DNA of 64,000 nucleotides from Streptomyces sp. JB150 (GTDB lineage Bacteria > Actinomycetota > Actinomycetes > Streptomycetales > Streptomycetaceae): assembly GCF_011193355.1 (NCBI RefSeq), contig NZ_CP049780.1:3340169-3404168 (forward strand), given 5' to 3'. The notes under the pieces were generated by a model that did not search any database, was not told the DNA's origin, and saw only the letters and a program-made list of their open reading frames with translations. A program made the position numbers and the translations under genes. Position 1 is the first letter of the stretch; the number at the start of each line of letters is the position of its first letter. Positions 19,599-26,629 of this stretch are shown here, piece by piece.

Positions 19599-20592
19599 AT
19601 GGAGTACACGCAGCTCGGACGCACCGGACTCAAGGTCAGCCGCCTCGTCCTCGGCACCATGAACTTCGGCCCGCAGACCGAAGAGGCCGACAGTCACACC
19701 ATCATGGACGCCGCCCTGGACGCGGGCATCAACTTCTTCGACACCGCGAACGTGTACGGCTGGGGCGAGAACAAGGGCCGCACCGAGGAGATCATCGGCA
19801 GCTGGTTCGCCAAGGGCGGCGGGCGCCGCGACAAAGGTCGTCCTGGCCACCAAGGTGTACGGCAACATGGGCGCCGACGGCAGCCCGGCCTGGCCCAACC
19901 ACGACAAGCTCTCCGCGGTGAACATCCGCCGCGCGGTGGACGGGAGCCTGCGGCGCCTGGGCACCGACTACATCGACCTCTACCAGTTCCACCACATCGA
20001 CCGGGACACCCCGTTCGACGAGATCTGGCAGGCCATCGACGTCCTGGTGCAGCAGGGCAAGATCCTCTACGCCGGGTCCAGCAACTTCCCCGGCTACAAG
20101 ATCGCCCAGGCCAACGAGGCCGCCGCCCGGCGCGGCTCGCTCGGCCTGGTCAGCGAGCAGTGCCTGTACAACCTGTTCGAGCGGCGCGCCGAGATGGAGG
20201 TCATCCCGGCCGCGCAGGACTACGGCCTCGGTGTCATCCCGTGGTCGCCGCTGCACGGCGGACTGCTCGGCGGCGTCCTCCGCAAGGAGAACGAGGGCAA
20301 GCGGCGCACCTCGGGACGCGCCGTGCAGACCCTCGCCGACCCGGCGGCGCGGGCGCGCATCCAGGCGTACGAGGACCTGCTCGACAAGCACGGCCTGGAG
20401 CCCGGCGAGGCGGCTCTGGCGTGGCTGCTCACCCGGCCGGGCGTGACCGGGCCGATCGTCGGCCCGCGCACCCTCGCCCAGCTGGAGTCCGCCCTGCGGG
20501 CGGTCGAGCTGGACCTCTCCGAGGACCTGCTGACCTCCCTGGACGACATCTTCCCGGGCACGGGCCCGAGCCCCGAGGCCTTCGCCTGGTGA
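19599..20592 (+). pseudogene. aldo/keto reductase, interrupted by a +1 frameshift
   Basis: An aldo/keto reductase of about 331 residues split between two frames. The first 75 residues (MEYTQLGRTGLKVSRLVLG, FFDTANVYGWGENKGRTEE with catalytic Asp and Tyr) run in one frame. After the AAA at 19833-19835 the reading moves, and the rest (LATKVYGNMG with the catalytic lysine, YQFHHIDRDTP with the histidine, and VGPRTLAQLESALRAV) continues in another to 20592. Removing one A restores DKVVLATKVYG. Both parts keep full codon bias, so this is either a very recent mutation or a sequencing error in an A run. An intact copy would reduce aldehydes with NADPH. Confidence 0.85.
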
Positions 20593-20615
20593 CACGGGCG
20601 CACGCCGCCCCGGTC

Positions 20616-20637
20616 AAGGGGCGCGGGGAACCGCGCG
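20616..20637 (+). repeat. dispersed intergenic repeat, copy 2
   Basis: AAGGGGCGCGGGGAACCGCG, the same core as at 53222 and, inverted, at 2741. It begins 23 bases after the aldo/keto reductase stop and may form a transcript-end structure with the following GCGGTTTCCCGCGC. Confidence 0.55.
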
Positions 20638-20665
20638 GTCTGCCAACGCTGTGCGGTTTCCCGCG

Positions 20666-20755
20666 CTAATTGCCCAGCGCGGAAGCCACCGCGACGACGA
20701 CGAACATCAACACGAGCGCACCGGCCATGATCCGGTTCCGGGTTTTCGGGTCCAC
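20666..20755 (-). CDS. 29-residue single-pass membrane protein
   Basis: A short open frame from GTG at 20755 to TAG at 20666. It encodes a basic head (MDPKTRNRI) followed by one strongly hydrophobic helix rich in Val, Ala and Leu, ending ALGN. Such tiny membrane proteins are conserved in Streptomyces as far as I recall, and the frame uses the expected third-position GC. It lies 9 bases downstream of the ThpR... gene region on the opposite side, with its start only 9 bases from the thpR stop, so it is probably co-transcribed with it. Function unknown. Confidence 0.6.
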   Translation of the reverse strand: MDPKTRNRIMAGALVLMFVVVAVASALGN

Positions 20756-20764
20756 GTGCCGAGC

Positions 20765-21337
20765 CTAACCGGCCCCGCCCAGTGCCCAGCGGGCGACCGT
20801 CTCGTAACGCGGCTGCTCCCCCGGCGTCCCGGAGCGCGGCAGGTTGCTGCGGACGAGGGTCAGCTCGGCGACGGTCCAGGTACGGCCGGCGAACGCGTCC
20901 AGGGCCCGGACGTACGGCCGTACGTCGACCGCCTCGCGGCTGCGGGCCACGGTCAGGTGCGGCTGGTACCGCCGGTGCTCCCCCATGGGGACGCCGGCCT
21001 TGCGGGCCGCCGCCTCGGCGCGGTCGGCCAGCAGCCGCAGGGTCGCGACATCGCCGTCCGCGCCGGTCCACAGCGCCCGCCCGTGCCCGAACTGGCCGCC
21101 GCCGCGCAGCGCCAGCCGGAACGGCTCGGTACGGTGCGCGGCTCGCTCCAGGCGGGCCGACAGGCCGGGGACGAGGGCGTCGTCGACCTCGCCGTAGAAG
21201 GCCAGCGTGAAGTGCCAGCCGGGCCGCCCGGTCCACCGCAGCCGGTCCGCACCGGCCAGCGCGCGCAGCGCGTCCACCTGGGCGGCCAGCTCCCCGGCGA
21301 CGTCGTCGGGCGGCAGCACAGCGGCGAAGAGTCTCAT
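20765..21337 (-). CDS. thpR: RNA 2',3'-cyclic phosphodiesterase (2H family)
   Basis: 190-residue 2H phosphoesterase that opens 2',3'-cyclic phosphate on RNA ends. Both catalytic motifs are visible: HFTL at residues 42-45 and HLTV at 127-130. The opening MRLFAAVLPPDD and WTGRPGWHFTLAFYG are typical of the ThpR/LigT family. The ATG at 21337 is the family start; a CAGGGT box 6 bases upstream could serve a leaderless transcript. The small membrane protein gene follows directly. Confidence 0.92.
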   Translation of the reverse strand: MRLFAAVLPPDDVAGELAAQVDALRALAGADRLRWTGRPGWHFTLAFYGEVDDALVPGLSARLERAAHRTEPFRLALRGGGQFGHGRALWTGADGDVATLRLLADRAEAAARKAGVPMGEHRRYQPHLTVARSREAVDVRPYVRALDAFAGRTWTVAELTLVRSNLPRSGTPGEQPRYETVARWALGGAG

Positions 21338-21438
21338 ACGGCCACCCTGACACAAGGCCCCCCGACGCCCGGCCCACCCGTCCACCGGGAACCACCACGC
21401 ACCGCGACGGCCCGCCGGGGGCGACCCCGGCGGCGGCC

Positions 21439-21486
21439 GGTGTCCAGGTGATCCGGTGTCCAGTTCATCCGGTGTCCAGGTGATCC
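21439..21486. repeat. 16-bp tandem repeat, three copies
   Basis: Three adjoining 16-base units, GGTGTCCAGGTGATCC, at 21439, 21455 and 21471. The middle one differs at two positions (TTCATCC). It lies in the non-coding region upstream of thpR. The next stretch, 21487-21825, has further GC-rich imperfect repeats around ACCGGGCGAGCGGGGG but no gene I can support. Confidence 0.75.
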
Positions 21487-21825
21487 GGCAGGTCGTGCCC
21501 CGGCACACCGGGAAGGGCCGTCACGAGCGACCCCGCACGGCGCCCCGGCCGGGACCACTGTCCAGGGCCGCTGGCCTTGGAGCCCACCGCCCACACGACA
21601 GCCCACCGCAGGCGGCCACGGCTCGCCCGGGGGCCCGGGAAGGACCGGGCGAGCGGGGGGGACCAGGCGGCAGGGAACCGGGCGAGCGGGGGAACCGAGC
21701 GCTCGGGGCCCGTCGCTCACCGCGGCAGGCAGCCGCAGGTCCGCTAGGACGCGGGGCGTCCCACGGCCGCAGACAGCCGCAGCGCGCCGCAGGCGGCCGT
21801 CGGCCCCGCTGGCGGGCGCGGGACC

Positions 21826-22470
21826 TTTCGCGGGCGCGAGGCCTCCGGTGGTCGCAGGGCCTCCGACGGCCGCAGACCCTCCGGCGACCGCAGGACCTCC
21901 AGCGACCGCAAGCCCCGCCGGCGGGCGCAAGGCACCCGACGAGCGCTGGGCCTCCGACAGACGCGAGACGTCCGACGGGCGCGAGACGTCCGACGGGCGC
22001 GAGACGTCCGACGGGCGCGAGACGTCCGGCAGGCGCGGGGCCTCCGGCGGGCACAGGCCATCCAGCGGGCACAGGGCATCCGACAGACGCGAGACGTCCG
22101 ACGGGCGCAGGACCTCCGGCGACCGCAAGCCCCGCCGGCGGGCGCAAGGCACCCGACGAGCGCTGGGCCTCCGACAGACGCGAGACGTCCGACGGGCGCG
22201 AGACGTCCGACGGGCGCGAGACGTCCGACGGGCGCGGGGCATCCGGCGGGCACAGGGCATCCGGCGGGCACAGGGCATCCGGCGGGCACAGGGCATCCGA
22301 CAGACGTGAGACGTCCGACGGCCGCAGGCCCTCCGGCGACCGCGAGCCCCGCCGGCGGGCGCAAGGCACCCGACGAGCCCTGGGCCTCCGACAGACGCGA
22401 GGCGTCCGACGGGCGCAGGCCCTCCGGCGGCCGCGGGGCCTCTGGCGGCCGCAGGCCCCGCTGGCGGGCC
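21826..22470. repeat. minisatellite: ~18-bp units in a 217-bp higher-order repeat
   Basis: The array is built of ~18-base units such as GAGACGTCCGACGGGCGC (three or four in a row near 21970-22025 and 22190-22240) and GGGCACAGGGCATCCGGC (near 22240-22295). A higher-order unit starts at 21904, 22121 and 22338, exactly 217 bases apart. The first ~116 bases of copies 1 and 2 are identical. Open frames run across it on both strands only because stops are rare at this GC content. As 217 is not a multiple of three, successive copies would be read in different frames, so it is unlikely to be coding. It lies between the MFS stop and thpR. Confidence 0.85.
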
Positions 22471-22487
22471 GGGGCGGTCGGGTGGGG

Positions 22488-23846
22488 TCAGGCTGCTGTG
22501 GCCAGGTGGTCGCGTTCGCGGGGTACGAAGCGGACTGTGGGGTGGCCGTGGTGCCAGCCGACGGCGAGGCGCAGGCCGCCGGTGCGGGCCAGGACGAGGG
22601 CGATCACCGCGGCGGCCAGCGCGGCGATCGCGCCGCCCGCGGCGAGGCCGACGCGCGCGCCGTAGGTGTCGGTGATCCAGCCGACGATCGGGGCGCCGAC
22701 CGGGGAGCCGCCGAGGAAGACCATCATGTAGAAGGCCATCACCCGGCCGCGCATGGCGGGGTCGGTCGCCATCTGGATGCCGGTGTTGGCGGTGACGTTC
22801 ACCGTCATGCCGAAGACGCCGAGCGGCACCATCAGCGCCGCGAACATCCACAGCTGCGGCGACGCCGCGGCGACGATCTCCACCGCGCCGAACACCATCG
22901 CCGCCGTGCTCAGCACCCGCAGCCGGGCCGTGCCGCGCCGGGCGGCGAGCAGGGCGCCGGCGACGGAGCCGACCGCCATCAGGGTGTTGAACAGGCTGTA
23001 GGCGCCGGCGCCGGCGTGGAAGACGTCGTCGGCGAAGGCGGAGAGGTAGACGGGGAAGTTGAAGGCGAAGGTGCCGACGAAGCCGACCAGCACGATCGGC
23101 CAGATCAGCTCGGGGCGCGCGGCGACGTAGCGCAGGCCCTCGCGGAGCTGGCCCTTGCCGCGCGGGGCGCGCTCGACGACGTGCAGTTCCCGGGAGCGCA
23201 TGAGCAGCAGTCCGGTGATGGGCGCGACGAAGGACAGCCCGTTGAGCAGGAACGCCCAGCCGGTGCCGACGCCGGTGATCAGCAGGCCCGCGACGGCGGG
23301 GCCGATCAGGCGGGCGGACTGGAAGTTCGCCGAGTTCAGACTGACCGCGTTCTGCAGCCGGCCGGGGCCGACCAGCTCGCTGACGAAGGACTGGCGGGCC
23401 GGGTTGTCGACGACCGTGGCGAGGCCGACGGCAAAGGCGGCGACGTACACGTGCCACACCAGGACGTGGCCGGTCAGGGTGAGCGCGGCGAGCGCGAGGC
23501 CGGTGACGGCCATCGCGGTCTGGGTGACCAGCAGCGTGGGCCGCTTGGGCAGGCGGTCGACGAGGACGCCGCCGTAGAGGCCGAAGAGCAGCATCGGCAG
23601 GAACTGCAGGGCCGTGGTCACGCCGACGGCGGTGGCGGAGCCGGTGAGGCTGAGCACCAGCCAGTCCTGGGCGATGCGCTGCATCCAGGTGCCGGTGTTG
23701 GAGACGACCTGTCCCATGAAGTACAGGCGGTAGTTCCTGATCTTCAGGGAGCTGAACATGGAGGCCCTGCGCGGGGCCTCGGCGGCGGATGAGGTGTCGT
23801 GGGTGGTCGGTGCGGGGGCGGAGTGTGCTCCGGATCCCGTACTCAA
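22488..23846 (-). CDS. MFS transporter (MFS_3/EntS type)
   Basis: 452-residue major facilitator with twelve predicted helices. The start region RNYRLYFMGQVVSNTGTWMQ and the early DWLVLSLTGSATAVG are typical of the MFS_3 group of drug or siderophore exporters. The GxxxDRxxKR-like loop appears as GLYGGVLVDRLPKRPTLL. The TTG at 23846 is supported by AGGAGGAGG about 12 bases upstream. A MarR gene lies directly upstream on the same strand, 31 bases away, so it is probably an operon under MarR control. Substrate unknown. Confidence 0.88.
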   Translation of the reverse strand: MSTGSGAHSAPAPTTHDTSSAAEAPRRASMFSSLKIRNYRLYFMGQVVSNTGTWMQRIAQDWLVLSLTGSATAVGVTTALQFLPMLLFGLYGGVLVDRLPKRPTLLVTQTAMAVTGLALAALTLTGHVLVWHVYVAAFAVGLATVVDNPARQSFVSELVGPGRLQNAVSLNSANFQSARLIGPAVAGLLITGVGTGWAFLLNGLSFVAPITGLLLMRSRELHVVERAPRGKGQLREGLRYVAARPELIWPIVLVGFVGTFAFNFPVYLSAFADDVFHAGAGAYSLFNTLMAVGSVAGALLAARRGTARLRVLSTAAMVFGAVEIVAAASPQLWMFAALMVPLGVFGMTVNVTANTGIQMATDPAMRGRVMAFYMMVFLGGSPVGAPIVGWITDTYGARVGLAAGGAIAALAAAVIALVLARTGGLRLAVGWHHGHPTVRFVPRERDHLATAA

Positions 23847-23877
23847 AAGGGTTCGCCTCCTCCTTGCTACGGCTGCT

Positions 23878-24315
23878 TTACAGGTGCGCGAGCTTCTCCA
23901 GCACGGGGGCGGCGGCGCGCAGCTTGGCCCACTCGTCCTCGTCGAGGCCCTCCACCAAAGTGGCGAGGAAGGCGTTCCGCTTTCTGCGGCTCTCCTCCAG
24001 CATGGCCTCGGCCTGTTCGGTCGGGGTCACCACCTTCTGGCGCCGGTCCTCGGGGTGCGGCTCCAGCCGGACCAGTCCCTTGGACTCCAGCAGTGCCACG
24101 ATGCGGGTCATCGACGGCGGCTGCACGTGCTCCTTGCGGGCGAGCTCACCGGGGGTGGCCCGGCCGCAGAGGGAGAGGGTGCCCAGCACCGACATCTCGG
24201 TGGGGCTCAGCGACTCGTCGACCCGCTGGTGCTTGAGCCGACGGGAGAGCCGCATCACGGCGGAGCGCAGGGAGTTCACGGCGGCAACGTCGTCGCCATG
24301 GGTGAGGTCCGGCAT
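23878..24315 (-). CDS. MarR family transcriptional regulator
   Basis: 145-residue winged-helix regulator. Wing-helix region: LSPTEMSVLGTLSLCGRATP, ELARKEHVQPPSMTRIVALLE as the recognition helix, and the wing VRLEPHPEDRRQKVVTPTE. The ATG at 24315 (MPDLTHGDD) is preferred as the family start; two ATGs just upstream are possible. It lies upstream of and in the same direction as the MFS exporter, the usual arrangement for a MarR-controlled efflux pump. Confidence 0.9.
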   Translation of the reverse strand: MPDLTHGDDVAAVNSLRSAVMRLSRRLKHQRVDESLSPTEMSVLGTLSLCGRATPGELARKEHVQPPSMTRIVALLESKGLVRLEPHPEDRRQKVVTPTEQAEAMLEESRRKRNAFLATLVEGLDEDEWAKLRAAAPVLEKLAHL

Positions 24316-24316
24316 A

Positions 24317-24340
24317 GTCATTAGCATATCTCATTACTCT
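24317..24340. promoter_or_regulatory. AT-rich repeat at the MarR start, candidate operator
   Basis: On the minus strand TAATGA occurs twice, 13 bases apart, around the ATAT centre, in a stretch far richer in A/T than its surroundings. MarR proteins commonly bind such sites over their own promoter. Confidence 0.4.
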
Positions 24341-24434
24341 CGCTAAAGACCACTCGCCCCTGCCATCACCCGTCCGGGTGATCCAGAAGCAGAATCCGAC
24401 ACACCGCGCCCGGCGTGCGCCGACCCTCGTCTCC

Positions 24435-24626
24435 ATGGGGACCAGCGTGCTCAGCCTGCGGATAGACGGGGAGCTGCTCGAACGGCTCCGGCACCACGCG
24501 GCGAAAAGAGGAATGAGCGTCCAGGACTATGTCGTCCGGACGCTCATCCGTGATGACTTCGACGAGCGCTTCCAGGCGGCCGTCGAGGCGACAGAGAGGT
24601 TCTACGGCGTCGAGGGCGTCACGTGA
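24435..24626 (+). CDS. ribbon-helix-helix protein (CopG/antitoxin-like), orphan
   Basis: 63 residues with the RHH pattern: a short beta strand SVLSLRIDGELLERL followed by helices HHAAKRGMSVQDYVVRTLI. This fold is used by DNA-binding antitoxins and TraY/CopG regulators. No partner toxin follows: the next gene is a purine permease on the other strand. The ATG at 24435 is the natural start; a GTG at 24378 would add 19 residues of poor quality. Role unknown. Confidence 0.7.
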   Translation: MGTSVLSLRIDGELLERLRHHAAKRGMSVQDYVVRTLIRDDFDERFQAAVEATERFYGVEGVT

Positions 24627-24666
24627 GCCGCCGTGCCAGGCGTCCCGTGAGCTGCCGTGCGAGGCG

Positions 24667-26118
24667 TCACGTGAGTCCCAGCGCCGGCATCAGGTAGTAG
24701 AAGGCGAACACCGCGGCCACCACGTACATCGCCGCCGGGACCTCCCGGCTCCGGCCGGCCGCCAGGCGCAGCACCACGAAGGTGATGAAGCCCATGCCGA
24801 TGCCGTTGGTGATCGAGTAGGTGAACGGCATCATCAGCATCGTCACGAACGCCGGGATGGCGATCGTGTGGTCCGCCCAGTCGATCTCCTTCACGGAGCC
24901 CGCGAGGATCAGGAAGCCCACCGCGACCAGCGCCGGGGTGGCCGCCTGCGACGGGACCATGGTGGCGACCGGCGTCAGGAAGAGCGCCACGGCGAACAGA
25001 CCGCCGGTGACGACGTTGGCGAAGCCGGTCCGCGCGCCCTCGCCGACACCGGCCGTGGACTCCACGAACGCGGTGGTCGCCGAGGAGGAACTGGCGCCGC
25101 CCGCGGCGACCGCGATGCCGTCGACGAACAGGACCTTGTTGATGCCCGGCATCTGCCCCTGGGCGTCGGTCAGCCTGGCCTCGTCGCTGACGCCCATGAT
25201 CGTGCCCATGGCGTCGAAGAAGCACGACAGCAGCACGGTGAACACGAACAGGACGCCGGTCAGCACGCCGACCTTCTCGAAGCCGCCGAACAGACTGACC
25301 TCGCCGACCAGGCCGAAGTCCGGGGTGGCGACCGGGTTGCCCGGCCACTTCGGGGTCGTCAGGCCCCAGGAGGGCACCTTGGCGACGGCCTCGATGACGA
25401 CCGCGACGACCGTCATCACGACGATCGAGATCAGGATGGCACCGGGCACCTTGCGCACGATCAGCGCGAGGGTGAGCAGGGCGCCGAGCACGAAGACCAG
25501 CACCGGCCAGCCGTTGAGGTGACCGTCACCGCCGAGCTGGAGCGGGACGGTGGTGTGGGCGGCGTCCGGGATCCGGGAGACGAAGCCGGCGTCGACCAGG
25601 CCGATCAGCATGATGAACAGGCCGATACCGATGGAGATCGCCTTGCGCAGGCCGAACGGCACCGCGTTCATCACCCGCTCGCGCAGACCGGTGGCGACCA
25701 GCAGCATGACCACGAAACCGGCGAGCACCACCATGCCCATCGCGTCCGGCCAGGACATCCGGGGCGCGAGCTGGAGCGCCACCACCGAGTTCACGCCGAG
25801 ACCGGCGGCGAGCGCGATCGGCACGTTGCCGATGACACCCATCAGCAGTGTGGTGAACGCCGCGGTCAGCGCGGTCGCGGTGACCAGCTGGCCGTTGTCC
25901 AGCTGGTTGCCGTACATGTCCTTCGCGCTGCCGAGGATGATCGGGTTCAGCACGATGATGTAGGCCATCGCGAAGAAGGTCGCCAGACCGCCGCGGACCT
26001 CGCGCGCCAGGGTGCTGCCACGCTCGGAGATCTTGAAGTAGCGGTCGAGGGCGCCGGGGAGCGACGCCTTGCCCGGCTGCTCGGGCGTGGGGACCTTGGC
26101 GGGTGCCGAGGTGGGCAT
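24667..26118 (-). CDS. NCS2 family purine (guanine/hypoxanthine) permease
   Basis: 483-residue permease of the AzgA/PbuG branch of NCS2, a proton symporter for hypoxanthine, guanine or adenine. It has about 12-14 membrane segments, the opening FKISERGSTLAREVRGGLATFFAMAYI (typical of the branch), the VALAAGLGVNSVVA-like segment and the FVESTAGVGEGARTGFANVVTG motif. The ATG at 26118 has AGGAA 8 bases upstream. It is monocistronic and divergent from the DUF2530 gene. Confidence 0.92.
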   Translation of the reverse strand: MPTSAPAKVPTPEQPGKASLPGALDRYFKISERGSTLAREVRGGLATFFAMAYIIVLNPIILGSAKDMYGNQLDNGQLVTATALTAAFTTLLMGVIGNVPIALAAGLGVNSVVALQLAPRMSWPDAMGMVVLAGFVVMLLVATGLRERVMNAVPFGLRKAISIGIGLFIMLIGLVDAGFVSRIPDAAHTTVPLQLGGDGHLNGWPVLVFVLGALLTLALIVRKVPGAILISIVVMTVVAVVIEAVAKVPSWGLTTPKWPGNPVATPDFGLVGEVSLFGGFEKVGVLTGVLFVFTVLLSCFFDAMGTIMGVSDEARLTDAQGQMPGINKVLFVDGIAVAAGGASSSSATTAFVESTAGVGEGARTGFANVVTGGLFAVALFLTPVATMVPSQAATPALVAVGFLILAGSVKEIDWADHTIAIPAFVTMLMMPFTYSITNGIGMGFITFVVLRLAAGRSREVPAAMYVVAAVFAFYYLMPALGLT

Positions 26119-26232
26119 TGGTGTGTTCCTACGAGCAGAAGTGGACAGAGACAAACGGTTTCAGTATGAACATATGAGTTCCTTGATTACCATCTCCGCG
26201 CGTAGACCCTCTCCACGCCTAGACTGACCCGC

Positions 26233-26496
26233 ATGGCGAAGTGGACCCCCAAGCACGAGGCGCCGGAGCCCCTGGAGGGCCCCGTGGTCGCCACCATCAC
26301 CGGCGGCACGATCCTCTGGTTCGTCCTCTTCCTCGTCCAGCTGCCCTTCTACGGCTGGTTCGACGAGCGCGGCCACACCTGGTGGCTGTGGACCTGCCTG
26401 GCCGGCGGCGGCCTCGGCCTGATCGGCGTCTGGTACGTCCGCAGGCGCGACCAGGCGCTCAAGCGCGCGGCACGCGAGAAGGCCTCCGCCGCGTAG
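26233..26496 (+). CDS. DUF2530 membrane protein
   Basis: 87 residues with two transmembrane helices (ITGGTILWFVLFLVQLPF and the second around GGGLGLIGVWYV) and a basic RRRDQALKRAAREK tail facing the cytoplasm. It matches actinobacterial DUF2530. A TAGACT box ends 7 bases before the ATG, so the transcript is probably near-leaderless. Function unknown. Confidence 0.85.
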   Translation: MAKWTPKHEAPEPLEGPVVATITGGTILWFVLFLVQLPFYGWFDERGHTWWLWTCLAGGGLGLIGVWYVRRRDQALKRAAREKASAA

Positions 26497-26629
26497 GCGT
26501 CCACCGCCGGGGCGCCCCCAACGGCCCCCGCCCGGCCCGTAGTACCACGGCACGACCCACGTCCTCCCGTGGTCGGATCTTCCCCGCGTCCGGCGGTGAA
26601 CGGCCATGGCCGCACGTACCGTCGAAGGC

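Noticed and set aside
21826..22470. CRISPR array
   Set aside because: Units are contiguous and near-identical without unique spacers, and no cas genes are present. It is a minisatellite.
21334..23457. Leftward 707-codon frame across the minisatellite and MFS gene
   Set aside because: It reads the MFS gene in a wrong frame and then the 217-bp repeats, whose copies fall in different frames. No constant repeat peptide results.
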